Counted from the first letter of the stretch, positions 16,958 through 26,853 are shown. The stretch: DNA of 64,000 bases from Arthrospira sp. PCC 9108 (GCA_016745315.1 CP066886.1:62001-126000), one strand, 5' to 3'. Translations and numbers: made by a program. Notes: generated from the letters alone by a model not told the origin.

Positions 16958-19081
16958 CTAACGCATTTGCATAACGATCACTGATCGCGCTTCAGTTAGG
17001 ATAGGTTGATTACCAGAGTAATAAGGTCCTTGTGGCAGCAATAAAGATTCTTTGGTATCAATAATAACTTGCCAATGTCGAGCCTGTAAACCTTCTGGTA
17101 AAACAAATTCGATTTCCTCATAGTGAGCATTAAATAATAGCATAAAGCTATCATCCATCACCCGTTCACCCTTAGGACCACGGGCGGGAATTTCCTCACC
17201 ATTAATAAAAACAGCGATCGCCTTAGCATATCCAGCATTCCATTGTTCCTCAGTCATTTCGCCGCCGTCTGGATTAAACCAGCCCAGATCATTAACTCCC
17301 GAACCATGAATAGCTTGTCCTTGGAACCACTTACGGCGGCGGAAAACCGGATGTTGGCGGCGGAAATAAATCAACTGACGGGTAAAATCCAACAGAGTCG
17401 CATTAGACCCAGGTAGATCCCAATCGAGCCAAGAAATTTCATTATCTTGACAGTAGGCATTATTATTGCCTTTTTGAGTCCGTCCCAACTCATCACCGCT
17501 GACCATCATCGGCACCCCTTGGGATAACATTAATGTCACCAAGAAATTACGACGCTGGCGGTTTCGCAACTCTAAAATATCAGGATCATCTGTTTCGCCT
17601 TCTTCCCCACAATTCCAAGAGCGGTTATGGCTTTCCCCGTCGTTGTTATCCTCCCCATTCTCTTCGTTGTGTTTTTCGTTGTAACTCACCAAGTCATTGA
17701 GAGTAAATCCATCATGGGCGGTGACAAAATTAATACTAGCGTGAGGTTGTCGTCCATTATCCTCATACAGGTCAGAACTCCCAGTAAACCGATAAGCAAA
17801 TTCCGCCAAAGAACTATCCTCACCGCGCCAGAAGTCCCGCACCGTATCCCTATATTTGCCATTCCATTCCGACCATAACAGGGGGAATTTACCCACCTGA
17901 TAGCCACCTTCTCCCACGTCCCAAGGTTCAGCGATCAACTTGACATTAGAAAGCACCGGATCTTGGTGGATAATATCAAAAAATGCCGCTAGACTATTGA
18001 CCTCATAGAGTTCTCGCGCCAAAGCCGAGGCTAGGTCAAAGCGGAAGCCATCAACGTGCATTTCCAAAACCCAATAGCGGAGGCTATCCATAATCAGTTT
18101 CAGAACTTGGGGCTGGCTAACATTGAGGGAATTACCACAGCCAGTAAAGTCCATATAATAGCGGCGATCGTCTTCCATTAACCGATAATAACTAGCATTA
18201 TCAATCCCCCGCAGGGACAGAGTCGGACCGCAATGGTTGCCTTCTCCGGTGTGGTTATAGACAACATCTAAAATTACTTCGATACCTCCAGCATGGAGGG
18301 CTTTTACCATTTCCTTAAATTCCCGGACTTGGTTGCCAGCGGTGGGGTCAGCACTATAGTTATACTGTGGCGCAAAATAGCCAATTGAGTCATAACCCCA
18401 ATAATTTATTAACCCCTTGTCTACCAAGTGTCCCGGTTGAGATAGAAAATGATGAACAGGCATCAATTCCACTGCTGTAATTCCTAGGGACTGTAAATAG
18501 GCGATCGCCGCCGGATGTCCCAAACCCGCATAAGTGCCCCGTAATTCTTCCGGGATATCCGGGTGTAGTTTAGTAAATCCCCGCACGTGCATTTCATAAA
18601 TAATTGTCTCATGTTGGGGAATATCCAGGAGCTGATCATCTTCCCAGTCGAAGGACTCATCTACAACCACCGCTTTCGGCACTAAATGAGCATCATCCAA
18701 TTCCGAATAGCCTAAATCTAATTCGGGATCTTCCCATCGATAGCCAAAAATTTCTTCACCATAGCCAATTTCACCATCCAAGGCTTTGGCATAGGGATCA
18801 ATCAGCAGTTTATGAGGATTAAAACGATGACCTTCATGGGGTGCAAAAGGACCATGAACCCGGAAACCATAGCGTTGACCGGGGGCTATTCCTGGTACAT
18901 AACCATGCCAGACAAAGTTTTTCACTTCCGTTAGGGGAATGCGAGTCTCTTGGTCTTTACTATCAAATAAGCACAGTTCAACTGCTGTGGCATTTTCACT
19001 GAATAATGCAAAGTTAGTCCCTTTACCGTCCCAGGTAGCACCTAAAGTTTTAGCATTACCCGGCCAAATAGGTATATACAT
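16958..19081 (-). CDS. glgX: Glycogen debranching enzyme GlgX (isoamylase-type, GH13)
   Basis: About 707 residues from the ATG at 19081 (MYIPIWPGNAKTLGATWDGKGTNFALFS). This start avoids overlap with tilS and matches family length; the longer frame starts inside tilS. It has an N-terminal CBM48 domain, then a GH13 barrel with EVILDVVYNHTGEGN, VDGFRFDLASAL (nucleophile Asp), KLIAEPWDVG (acid/base Glu) and NFVTAHDGFTLNDL. It hydrolyses alpha-1,6 branches of phosphorylase-trimmed glycogen in the cytoplasm. It is co-oriented with tilS upstream (25-base gap) and the unknown gene/mscS downstream. The maltooligosaccharides it releases could feed TreY. Confidence 0.95.
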   Translation of the reverse strand: MYIPIWPGNAKTLGATWDGKGTNFALFSENATAVELCLFDSKDQETRIPLTEVKNFVWHGYVPGIAPGQRYGFRVHGPFAPHEGHRFNPHKLLIDPYAKALDGEIGYGEEIFGYRWEDPELDLGYSELDDAHLVPKAVVVDESFDWEDDQLLDIPQHETIIYEMHVRGFTKLHPDIPEELRGTYAGLGHPAAIAYLQSLGITAVELMPVHHFLSQPGHLVDKGLINYWGYDSIGYFAPQYNYSADPTAGNQVREFKEMVKALHAGGIEVILDVVYNHTGEGNHCGPTLSLRGIDNASYYRLMEDDRRYYMDFTGCGNSLNVSQPQVLKLIMDSLRYWVLEMHVDGFRFDLASALARELYEVNSLAAFFDIIHQDPVLSNVKLIAEPWDVGEGGYQVGKFPLLWSEWNGKYRDTVRDFWRGEDSSLAEFAYRFTGSSDLYEDNGRQPHASINFVTAHDGFTLNDLVSYNEKHNEENGEDNNDGESHNRSWNCGEEGETDDPDILELRNRQRRNFLVTLMLSQGVPMMVSGDELGRTQKGNNNAYCQDNEISWLDWDLPGSNATLLDFTRQLIYFRRQHPVFRRRKWFQGQAIHGSGVNDLGWFNPDGGEMTEEQWNAGYAKAIAVFINGEEIPARGPKGERVMDDSFMLLFNAHYEEIEFVLPEGLQARHWQVIIDTKESLLLPQGPYYSGNQPILTEARSVIVMQMR

Positions 19082-19106
19082 CGTGAAAAATTCCTGTTGT
19101 GAATGA

Positions 19107-20141
19107 TTAATTAGCTTCATCACCCACTTGGGGCGGAAATTTTAACCAGATCCATTCTCCCTCAACTTGGGCGATCGCACCACCGGGAAAAGGATCACTT
19201 TGCGATCGGTTTGGGGCATAAATTAAGCGGGTCAGTTTTTCGACTTGTTCAAAGTTAGTCCCTTTCCTCAGTACCTCCTCTAAAAACCTTCTCATCACCC
19301 GACGTTGCAGGGCTAAAGGGGCTGATTTCAATTTGTGGCGATTTACTCCATAGCTATTATTACACGGCGCAGGAGCCATAGCCAAACTATATAATTCATC
19401 AGCTTCTTGTTCCAAATATTCTACATCAGCCCGCAATAATTCAGCCGTTTGGGCTAAGGCTTGTTCAACCTTGGGGTTAAACTTATTTGCCAACTCCGGT
19501 ATCAGTTGATGTCGAATACGGTTTCTAGCATAACTCACATCTGTATTAGTGCTATCTTCCCAAATTTGCAAATCTCGCTGTTGACAAAATTCTCCCGTTT
19601 CCTGACGAGTTATCTCTAGTAAAGGACGCACTAATATTGGCTTTGTTTCTGTCTCCCTCCCGAATATAGGACGACTCCACACTAAAGAAGTTAATCCATC
19701 GGCACCACTACCACGAATTAGATTATATAATAACGTCTCCGCCCGATCGCTTTTCGTATGACCTGTTACTACATAACCATAATTATCTGTTTGGGCAATT
19801 TCCCCCAACACTTGATAACGCCACTCCCGCGCCGCCGCTTCTGTTTTCGGTATTTGTGGGGCTGTTAATCGGTAACATGGGACCTGCCAAATTTTACCCA
19901 ACTCCTCAATATAATCAGCATTAGCTACCGAGTCGCGCCGCCACTGATGATCACAATGGGCGATCGCCATTCGCCAATTCCATTTCCCTTGCAAGTCTAA
20001 TAATAGTCTGATTAAACACATCGAATCTTGACCCCCAGACACAGCCACCAACAGGGCCTCTCCACAGGGTAAAAGATTTCGGCTTCTCAGAGATCTATGT
20101 ACCTTAGCATGAACATCAGTCCAGGGTGTTTGACTAGCCAT
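19107..20141 (-). CDS. tilS: tRNA(Ile)-lysidine synthetase TilS
   Basis: 344 residues from the ATG at 20141 (MASQTPWTDVH), preferred over an upstream GTG. It has the PP-loop ATP pyrophosphatase motif SGGQDS near residues 35-40, and AHCDHQWRRDS, TGHTKSDRAETLLYNLIRGSGADGL and NRIRHQLIPEL, all typical of TilS. It converts C34 of tRNA-Ile(CAU) to lysidine using ATP, fixing AUA decoding, and is normally essential. It is the first gene of a minus-strand run with glgX, an unknown gene and mscS. Confidence 0.95.
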   Translation of the reverse strand: MASQTPWTDVHAKVHRSLRSRNLLPCGEALLVAVSGGQDSMCLIRLLLDLQGKWNWRMAIAHCDHQWRRDSVANADYIEELGKIWQVPCYRLTAPQIPKTEAAAREWRYQVLGEIAQTDNYGYVVTGHTKSDRAETLLYNLIRGSGADGLTSLVWSRPIFGRETETKPILVRPLLEITRQETGEFCQQRDLQIWEDSTNTDVSYARNRIRHQLIPELANKFNPKVEQALAQTAELLRADVEYLEQEADELYSLAMAPAPCNNSYGVNRHKLKSAPLALQRRVMRRFLEEVLRKGTNFEQVEKLTRLIYAPNRSQSDPFPGGAIAQVEGEWIWLKFPPQVGDEAN

Positions 20142-20242
20142 CAACCGAACCACGAACCCGCACCAATTGGCTTACTCCCCTGTCAACTATACCCCGAATG
20201 TTGTAGGATTTCTAGGAATTGCTAAACGCTCACATATACCCA

Positions 20243-21283
20243 ATGGATATTTTACCAGGAAAATCTGGCTGCGTCAGGGTTGATGATAGGTCGGACAAGC
20301 ACACCAGCTTCACCGTTTCCGTAGTCGTACCTGTTTATAACGAATTAGAAAGTTTACCCACTCTCATCACTTCCATTCACCAGAGTTTCACCGATGCGGC
20401 GATCGCCTATGAATTAATTTGCGTCGATGATGGTTCTGTAGACGGTTCCGCCGAATTACTCAAACAACAGGTCTTAACCAATCCTCACCTACGGGTAATT
20501 ATCCTCCGTCGCAACTACGGTCAAACCCCCGCTATGTCTGCCGGTTTTAACCACGCCAAAGGTCAAGTCATTGTCACCCTCGACGGAGACCTACAAAATG
20601 ATCCCGCTGATATACCCCATTTATTAGCAGAATTATCTAAGGGTTACGACGTAGTAAGTGGCTGGCGCAAACATCGTCAAGATGACTTCTTAACTCGCCT
20701 ACTTCCCTCCAAAATTGCTAACTGGTTAATCGGTAAAATTACCGGAGTCCAACTTCATGATTATGGCTGTTCTCTCAAAGCCTATCGTGCAGAAGTAGTC
20801 CATGACATGAAACTCTATGGAGAATTACACCGCTTTTTACCCGTTTTGGCTTTTATCGAAGGCGCACGAGTCACTGAATTACCTGTGCGACATCATCCCC
20901 GCCGCTATGGTCGCAGTAAGTACGGTTTAGGTCGCACCTTTCGCGTATTAATGGATTTATTTACCATTGCTTTTATCAAAACCTTTCTCACCCGACCTAT
21001 GCACGTTTTTGGGCTGCTGGGTTTTGTCCTTTTACTATTTGGTATCACCGCCGGAGGGTATCTCAGTTTCCTCCGCTTAGTATTGGGCGCTAGTATCGGA
21101 CACAGACCTCTCTTAATGTTGGCTGTTTTGCTCACATTAACTGGTATTCAATTATTGTGTTTTGGACTCTTGGCTGAGTTGCTTATGCGGACCTATCATG
21201 AGTCTCAGGATCGCCCTATTTATCGGGTACGAGAGTTAATTGAGTCCCCTGATGGTCCTACTTTTGCTACCTTGGACCTATAG
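20243..21283 (+). CDS. Family 2 glycosyltransferase, polyprenyl-phosphate (DPM1/GtrB) type
   Basis: 346 residues from the ATG at 20243 (MDILPGKSG); a TTG at 20219 is less likely. The catalytic GT-A domain has SVVVPVYNELESL, CVDDGSVDGS and LDGDLQNDPADIP (DxD-type metal site), and the GRSKYG motif seen in polyisoprenyl-phosphate sugar transferases. Two C-terminal transmembrane helices (near residues 245-275 and 285-315) anchor it in the membrane. Likely role: transfer of a hexose from a nucleotide sugar to undecaprenyl phosphate for glycan or envelope modification. It is divergent from tilS and ends before repeat array 2. Confidence 0.9.
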   Translation: MDILPGKSGCVRVDDRSDKHTSFTVSVVVPVYNELESLPTLITSIHQSFTDAAIAYELICVDDGSVDGSAELLKQQVLTNPHLRVIILRRNYGQTPAMSAGFNHAKGQVIVTLDGDLQNDPADIPHLLAELSKGYDVVSGWRKHRQDDFLTRLLPSKIANWLIGKITGVQLHDYGCSLKAYRAEVVHDMKLYGELHRFLPVLAFIEGARVTELPVRHHPRRYGRSKYGLGRTFRVLMDLFTIAFIKTFLTRPMHVFGLLGFVLLLFGITAGGYLSFLRLVLGASIGHRPLLMLAVLLTLTGIQLLCFGLLAELLMRTYHESQDRPIYRVRELIESPDGPTFATLDL

Positions 21284-21747
21284 CACCATCATAGCCCCTA
21301 TCCTTAGCAAAAACCTCTATACACAAAAAGTGTATTTTGTCAATACCAGGCTGCGGGGCTAGGATCAATTTACCCCAAAACCCGTGCATCGAATAACTCC
21401 AATTTACCCCAACAACTTACCCTAAATCACCAGAGAATCATGGTTCTAGCCGATATTTTGCGAATTTTGCATAAGAACCCCTGGATTATTATTTCTCTAA
21501 AACTACCAGAACCCCCATTCTCTCGTCAAGTATTGAGAATAATTTGTAATAAATTTCGCAACAATTATTAACAATTTTTTGAATATTAAAATTATTCCGG
21601 CAAAAATATTTGTATCACTTATCTAAAGCCGGGAATTTTCGAGAATTTTTCAGCAGCCAGTTGACAGGTTTAACCAAAACCTGATAAGCTAATGCTATGA
21701 TGGTTCCTTGTCTTAATGCCAAAATACATGATTTGGCTACAGCCGGA
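21284..21747. other. Intergenic region upstream of array 2, no gene seen
   Basis: About 460 bases, AT-rich in 21530-21620, with no supported open frame. It lies between the glycosyltransferase stop and repeat array 2. Confidence 0.4.
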
Positions 21748-22045
21748 GGGCGGGTTTTTTAATCCTCTCACCCCCAGATGTAGTTAACGGTGGAACCCTC
21801 GGTTAAGGGCGGGTTTTTTAATCCTCTCACCCCCAGATGTAGTTAACGGTGGAACCCTCGGTTAAGGGCGGGTTTTTTAATCCTCTCACCCCCACATCTA
21901 ATTAACGGTGGAACTCTCGGTTAAGGGCGGGTTTTTTAATCCTCTCACCCCCAAATCTAATTAACGGTGGAACTCTCGGTTAAGGGCGGGTTTTTTAATC
22001 CTCTCACCCCCATATGTAGTTAACGGTGGAACCCGCCCCTACATA
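21748..22045. repeat. Tandem array of five 59-bp units (array 2)
   Basis: Five units with an exact 59-base period start at 21748, 21807, 21866, 21925 and 21984. Each opens with GGGCGGGTTTTTTAATCCTC. Internal units end ...GGAACCCTCGGTTAA or ...GGAACTCTCGGTTAA, and only the last ends with the full complementary arm AACCCGCCCCTACATA. That end, and the opening GGGCGGGTT, are shared with array 1, so both belong to one repeat family. It lies between convergent genes. Confidence 0.95.
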
Positions 22046-22054
22046 GCGTCCCTA

Positions 22055-22444
22055 TTATTCATTGATCAAGACGGGGAAAATTTTACACATCATGTATTGT
22101 GGGTGAGTGTGGGGAGAGCGATCGCTATTAACTTCTGTGGTAGGTTGATCGCTAATGTCTTGTGGGGGATGAATGCAAATAGCAACTTGTCCGACACCTC
22201 CCATGAGGTCAGCCACACGGTCGATAATAGTATCAATTTGATGGAGAAGTCGATCGCCAATTAACACAGAGGGAGCAATAATAAAAAAAGTTTTGACTCC
22301 CGTTGGACTCGGAGCCATACCTAGGCGACATTCAGTTAAAAGGTCTTGAATTGACTGGTGTAGAGAGTTAGGGAAGCGTTTAATCAGAGTTTGATAAAAG
22401 GACTGACTGAGAGAGCGATCGTCAAATATGGGTTGAGATAACAT
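22055..22444 (-). CDS. Hypothetical protein, possibly cyanobacteria-specific
   Basis: A 129-residue protein (MLSQPIFDDRSLSQSFYQ...). It is soluble, with no transmembrane segment and no recognised domain. The core (VKTFFIIAPSVLIGDRLLHQIDTIIDRVADLMGG) looks like an alpha/beta fold. Its stop lies just ten bases from repeat array 2. It sits about 160 bases downstream of leuA's 3' end side on the opposite flank, with no operon evidence. Not identified further. Confidence 0.55.
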   Translation of the reverse strand: MLSQPIFDDRSLSQSFYQTLIKRFPNSLHQSIQDLLTECRLGMAPSPTGVKTFFIIAPSVLIGDRLLHQIDTIIDRVADLMGGVGQVAICIHPPQDISDQPTTEVNSDRSPHTHPQYMMCKIFPVLINE

Positions 22445-22604
22445 ATTAGATTCTTCGATATCAACTTCAATAACGGAACATTGCTCTAGCTTAACATTTA
22501 CTTACAGACTGGGAAATTTATTTCAGTCGGGATTGAATTAAATCTGTCCACAGATAGGGGGGCTGGGGACAAATCCCCAACCCTCTCCCATGAAAATTAA
22601 CCCT

Positions 22605-24221
22605 TTAAACACTAATAACAGATTGGCGATCGCCCACCTGATTAGATTTTGGTTCTAGGGAAGATTGTAGGCGATTGAGAGCATTAATGTAAGCCTGAGC
22701 AGAAGCTACGATAATATCAGTATTAGCAGCATGACCAGAAAAGACTCGTCCTTGATAGCGTAAGCGAATAGTAACCTCTCCGATCGCATCAATTCCCGCA
22801 GTTACTGACTGTACCGCAAACTCAATCAACTCATTAGGAACATTAACCACCCGGTTAATAGCTTTATAAACCGCATCCACCGGACCAGTTCCCGTAGCCG
22901 CGTCAGTCAACTCTTGACCTTCAGGAGTTCTGAGGGTAACAGTCGCCGTCGGACGAGCATTATTTCCACAGGACACCTGTACTAACTCCAGGCGGAACAA
23001 TTCTGGGGTTTGTTGAATTTCATCATTAACAATGGCTTCAATATCCCAGTTAGTGACTTCTTTTTTCTTGTCAGCCACATCTTTAAATCGGACAAAAGCC
23101 TTATTAATCTCATCATCAGACAGGTCAAAACCCAACTCCTGTAGACGATTTTGGAAGGCATGGCGGCCGGAATGTTTACCTAAGACAATCAGGTTATCAT
23201 TCAATCCAATGGATTGAGCATCCATGATTTCATAGGTTAACTTATTTTTGAGAACTCCATCTTGGTGAATTCCCGACTCGTGAGCGAAGGCATTAGCACC
23301 GACAATGGCCTTATTCGGCTGTACTAACATCCCCGTTAGGTTAGATACCAGACGGGAAGTTTTGTAAATCTCACGGGTATTAATATTGGTGATGGGAACT
23401 TCTGAGTCAGCCGGACGACCGAAGAAGGGGTTAAAGAATTGTCGGCGCACATGGAGAGCCATAACTAGCTCTTCTAGGGCTGCATTTCCGGCACGCTCTC
23501 CGATACCATTAATAGTACATTCGAGTTGTCGTGCGCCATTTTTAACGGCTTCTAGGAAGTTAGCCACCGCTAACCCTAGGTCGTTGTGACCGTGGACGGA
23601 GATAATGGCTTGATCGATATTGGGGACGTTTTCTTTAATTCCGCGAATTAAACCGCCAAATTCTGAGGGGGTGGTGTAGCCGACAGTATCGGGAATATTA
23701 ACTGTTGTCGCACCAGCGGCGATCGCTCTTTCTAAAACTTGATAGAGAAATTCGGGGTCAGAGCGTCCAGCGTCCTCTGGAGAAAATTCGATATCCTCAC
23801 ATAACGATTTAGCATAGGCTACCATCTCGCTGGTGATGTCTAGGACTTCCTGGCGAGTCTTTTTGAGTTTGTATTTCAGGTGAATATCAGAGGTAGCAAT
23901 AAAAGTATGAATGCGGGGATGAGCCGCCGGTTTCAGAGCCTTAGCCGCCGCTTCAATATCAGCCTTGACAGACCGAGCTAGACTACATATAATCGGACCG
24001 TTTTCGGTTCCTACGGTTTCCGCAATGCGTTGTACGGCTTCAAAGTCTCCGCTACTGGCGATCGCAAACCCGGCTTCAATTACATCTACTCCTAAACGCG
24101 CTAGTTGTCGAGCAATCACTAGCTTTTCATCAACGTTTAAGGTAGCTCCTGGGCATTGTTCTCCGTCCCGTAGGGTAGTATCAAAAATAATTACCCGATC
24201 TGGGTGGGGTTGAATAGTCAT
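22605..24221 (-). CDS. leuA: 2-isopropylmalate synthase LeuA
   Basis: 538 residues from the ATG at 24221 (MTIQPHPDRVIIFDTTLRDGEQ). The start is fixed by a GGGAGGA ribosome binding site about ten bases upstream (24232-24238), against a longer frame starting at 24245. Motifs include DTTLRDGEQCPG (acetyl-CoA/metal), ISVHGHNDLGLAVAN (metal-binding His) and NGIGERAGNAALEE. The C-terminal leucine-binding regulatory domain is present (about residues 400-530, with RPTATVTLRTPEG), so feedback inhibition by leucine is expected. It catalyses the first step of leucine biosynthesis. The NYN gene lies 33 bases upstream on the same strand. Confidence 0.95.
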   Translation of the reverse strand: MTIQPHPDRVIIFDTTLRDGEQCPGATLNVDEKLVIARQLARLGVDVIEAGFAIASSGDFEAVQRIAETVGTENGPIICSLARSVKADIEAAAKALKPAAHPRIHTFIATSDIHLKYKLKKTRQEVLDITSEMVAYAKSLCEDIEFSPEDAGRSDPEFLYQVLERAIAAGATTVNIPDTVGYTTPSEFGGLIRGIKENVPNIDQAIISVHGHNDLGLAVANFLEAVKNGARQLECTINGIGERAGNAALEELVMALHVRRQFFNPFFGRPADSEVPITNINTREIYKTSRLVSNLTGMLVQPNKAIVGANAFAHESGIHQDGVLKNKLTYEIMDAQSIGLNDNLIVLGKHSGRHAFQNRLQELGFDLSDDEINKAFVRFKDVADKKKEVTNWDIEAIVNDEIQQTPELFRLELVQVSCGNNARPTATVTLRTPEGQELTDAATGTGPVDAVYKAINRVVNVPNELIEFAVQSVTAGIDAIGEVTIRLRYQGRVFSGHAANTDIIVASAQAYINALNRLQSSLEPKSNQVGDRQSVISV

Positions 24222-24254
24222 TGGTGTAAATCCTCCCATAGTCAACAGTTTAAC

Positions 24255-24776
24255 TTAATAGTCGATTTTCTCAATCTGGTCTCGGATGTCGTTAAGATCT
24301 ATATAGCGATCGGTAGCGTTGCGTAGTTCCCTCGCAATCATTCCTTCTGTGGAAACCACGGTGATATGAGTATTTTTAGAACGTAGCAACTCAATAGCTC
24401 GCTCAAAATCACCATCTCCGCTAAACAACACTACGCGATCGTATTGATCTACCGTATTAAACATATCGACCACAATTTCAATGTCCAGATTTGCCTTTTG
24501 AGAATACCTACCTGAACTATCATCATAGTATTCTTTTAAAATTTTGGTGCGGACTGTATATCCTAGGCTAATCAAGGCATCCCGAAACCCCCTTTGGTCT
24601 TGAGGGTCTTTGAGTCCCGTGTACCAGAAAGCATTAATAAAAATCAGATCGGCTTGTTCATGTTTAAAATAGTCCAAAACCCTTCGGGGATCAAAAAACC
24701 AGCCGTTTTTTTGTTGAGCGTAGAACATATTGTTACCGTCTACAAAAATAGATAGACGGTTTCTCAAGTTAGGCAT
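24255..24776 (-). CDS. NYN-domain (LabA/DUF88-like) protein
   Basis: A 173-residue protein of the LabA-like PIN/NYN nuclease fold. It has an N-terminal LSIFVDGNNMFYAQ (first acidic residue), NLDIEIVVDMFNTVDQYDRVVLFSGDGDF (second and third acidic clusters) and a C-terminal TDRYIDLNDIRDQI. The family includes cyanobacterial LabA, linked to circadian output, and related putative RNases. Nuclease activity is inferred from conserved acidic residues only. It is just upstream of leuA on the same strand, possibly co-transcribed. Confidence 0.85.
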   Translation of the reverse strand: MPNLRNRLSIFVDGNNMFYAQQKNGWFFDPRRVLDYFKHEQADLIFINAFWYTGLKDPQDQRGFRDALISLGYTVRTKILKEYYDDSSGRYSQKANLDIEIVVDMFNTVDQYDRVVLFSGDGDFERAIELLRSKNTHITVVSTEGMIARELRNATDRYIDLNDIRDQIEKIDY

Positions 24777-25458
24777 ACAAACTAAAGACCTAATATTTGT
24801 AGTAAAGAATTTAAACTAGATACTTTATCTTAGCACGTGAATACTCACTAAGTTTAACCCGAATCTCTGACAAGATTGATATGTCATATCAGAGCCTATA
24901 ATCGAACCTATGCCTAGGTTTTACTATCCTCCAATAGGCTAACAAAACCCTAATTTTCGAGTTGTCAGAACCATATAAAAATATCATATTGGCTGTTCAA
25001 TATCCTAATTTTACGAGAGTTTTACCTGAGTTTCACCTTTGATTATATTAGCTGCAATTGAAATCACTACTAGCCGATCTTACCCTCCTTTCAATGGCGG
25101 TTATGATCTTCAGGAGTTTAGTTAAAGCCAGACCAACAGCGAGCCACAGTAGTATCTTACTGCTAAAGTTAGTCAGCGAGCCATCAAGGTCTAAGATATA
25201 GCCAGTGCGACCGAGTGATTTCTGTGGTAGGTAATAATGCCATACTGGACTGATGACTGGACACCACAAACGCCACTAACTGACGAAATACCTAACTGGT
25301 ACATTCGTAGCATGGGCGGCGCTTTGGCTGAAACTGACTAATAGTAGTGTTTTCTGGTCTCAATTTAAAATATAGAAGTCCGATTATGACCCTCATAATA
25401 GTATACAGTGTTGTGCGATCAACTTGCGCCAGCGATCGCCCCACTCAGCAGAAAACCC
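24777..25458. other. Intergenic region, no supported gene
   Basis: About 680 bases. A 73-codon minus-strand frame (25048-25269) has hydrophobic content (SSKILLWLAVGLALTKLL) but no identified family and no clear ribosome binding site. It might be a degenerate element fragment. The rest is AT-rich with no features recognised. Confidence 0.4.
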
Positions 25459-26109
25459 CTACATTTCTTGACTCTCCAAAGCCCAGCGAGCTAGTTGGGT
25501 GCGGTTATGAAGTCCAGTTTTACCTAACATATTACTGATATGGCTTTCAATAGTCCGCTGGCTGACTTCCATAATTTTGGAGATTTCTCGGTTTCCCTTT
25601 CCCTTGGCTACCAACTCAACCACCTTTAACTCTGTTGGGGTCAACTCCACCCCAGAGCGAACTTTAATTTTTGGGGAGGTTCCGATGACGGATTTACGAT
25701 ATCGGGTTAGACGTTCAGTTTGTCGCAGAGATGACTCTACCTGAGCCATTAGTTCTTCTGGATCAAAAGGCTTGACCATATACACATCAGCCCCGGTATT
25801 GAGGCCTTTAACCCGGTCTTCGCTTTGTCCTTTGGCGGATAGGAAAATTACCGGAATCCAACCAAATTGGGAATTTTCCCGGATTAGCTTGACTAGGGTA
25901 TAGCCATCCATCTCCGGCATCATAATGTCACAAATTATTAATTCTGGCACTTCTTCTTCCAGTTTTTCGAGGGCTTTTTGACCATTTTCGGCAATGGTGA
26001 CTTGATACCCTCGCAACTCCAGATAATCGCTGACCAAAATCACGAGGTTAGGATCATCGTCTACTAGCATAAGTCGCCTTGGTTCCGGTGCGACAGTATT
26101 TTGGTTCAT
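25459..26109 (-). CDS. NarL/LuxR-type response regulator (Ycf29/Rre1-like)
   Basis: A 216-residue protein. The REC domain (about residues 12-125) has acidic residues at D17-D19, the phospho-acceptor D61 (LIICDIMMPEMDG) and K113 (MVKPFDPEEL). The C-terminal LuxR helix-turn-helix is at about 155-215 (LTPTELKVVELVAKGKGNREISKIMEVSQRTIESHISNML). The architecture fits the conserved cyanobacterial/plastid Ycf29 (Rre1) lineage, which in other cyanobacteria responds to stress through a Hik partner and controls heat-shock genes. The exact orthology is not proven. It lies about 0.9 kb from groES, on the opposite strand. Confidence 0.85.
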   Translation of the reverse strand: MNQNTVAPEPRRLMLVDDDPNLVILVSDYLELRGYQVTIAENGQKALEKLEEEVPELIICDIMMPEMDGYTLVKLIRENSQFGWIPVIFLSAKGQSEDRVKGLNTGADVYMVKPFDPEELMAQVESSLRQTERLTRYRKSVIGTSPKIKVRSGVELTPTELKVVELVAKGKGNREISKIMEVSQRTIESHISNMLGKTGLHNRTQLARWALESQEM

Positions 26110-26263
26110 TGTTCCGTTGGAGATATGATCTAGTTGGGGGACTATTAACAGTTTGGGTGAACTTCCTAGGGGCAGCAGTATACAGGGGGTTTTACCCTAT
26201 GATATCTTAAAATTCAACCATGCCAGCTAGAATCGGACTCCTTACCCTGTCAGTGACTGATAA

Positions 26264-26827
26264 TCAACTGTTGTTTTCTAGCTCAGATAAACTTAATGGG
26301 TGGCTGAGAAAGGCGTACTCCTCTACAACACTAGACCCGATTAGGTGTTCTTGAATAATCCGTTCAATCACTTCGGGAGTGGCGGATCTATACCAAACAC
26401 CATCGGGATATACTACTAAAATTGGCCCTTGACAACACACCCGCAAACAATTGGCTTTGGTTCTAAATATACAACCGGGATGGTCGGCTGTGGGACGGTC
26501 TAGGTTTAGTTCTTTGAGCCGATTTTTTAGATAATTCCAAGATTCGATACTAGCTGACTTGGAGCAGCATTTGGGGTGGGTTTGGTCAGCGCATAGGAAT
26601 ATGTGACGCTGAATTTGCGATAAGCCTAGGTTCTTAACTGTCGCGGATAGGGACCCTCCTTCGCAATACTGGGGGTTTTCAGTTTCCGGTTCTGGGTTTT
26701 GAGGATGTTCAATCATGGAATTACGGATAATGATACCTGAGACTCGATTATCCATTATACGGGAGACATGGGAAACAGTGGCAAGTTCGCACTCAGCACT
26801 AAATTTTCGGCTATTTTCACTTTTCAC
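26264..26827 (-). CDS. (2Fe-2S) ferredoxin domain-containing protein (thioredoxin-like fold)
   Basis: A frame of up to 187 residues; an internal ATG at 26716 (MIEHPQNPEP) is an alternative start because the first 37 residues look poorly conserved. The C-terminal domain is the thioredoxin-like [2Fe-2S] fold (COG3411 type): HIFLCADQTHPKCC (Cys pair), then CLRVCCQGPILVVYPDGVWY (the second cysteine set) and a terminal helix. Homologs act in electron transfer; the partner is unknown. Its 5' end faces groES, and the K-box-like element lies between them. Confidence 0.8.
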   Translation of the reverse strand: MKSENSRKFSAECELATVSHVSRIMDNRVSGIIIRNSMIEHPQNPEPETENPQYCEGGSLSATVKNLGLSQIQRHIFLCADQTHPKCCSKSASIESWNYLKNRLKELNLDRPTADHPGCIFRTKANCLRVCCQGPILVVYPDGVWYRSATPEVIERIIQEHLIGSSVVEEYAFLSHPLSLSELENNS

Positions 26828-26837
26828 TACCGGATCT

Positions 26838-26853
26838 GTTCGGGAACCCGTAC
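26838..26853 (+). promoter_or_regulatory. K-box-like element upstream of groES
   Basis: The sequence GTTCGGGAACCCGTAC fits the pattern GTTCGG-NNAN-CCNNAC, described from memory as the K-box positive element of cyanobacterial groE promoters. It lies 40 bases upstream of the CIRCE operator. It is preceded by GGATCT, close to the GATCTA N-box. Assignment depends on recall of the consensus. Confidence 0.55.

Noticed and set aside
25048..25269. 73-codon minus-strand frame with hydrophobic stretch, possible transposase relic
   Set aside because: Could not be matched to any family from sequence alone. No inverted repeats or target-site duplication found.
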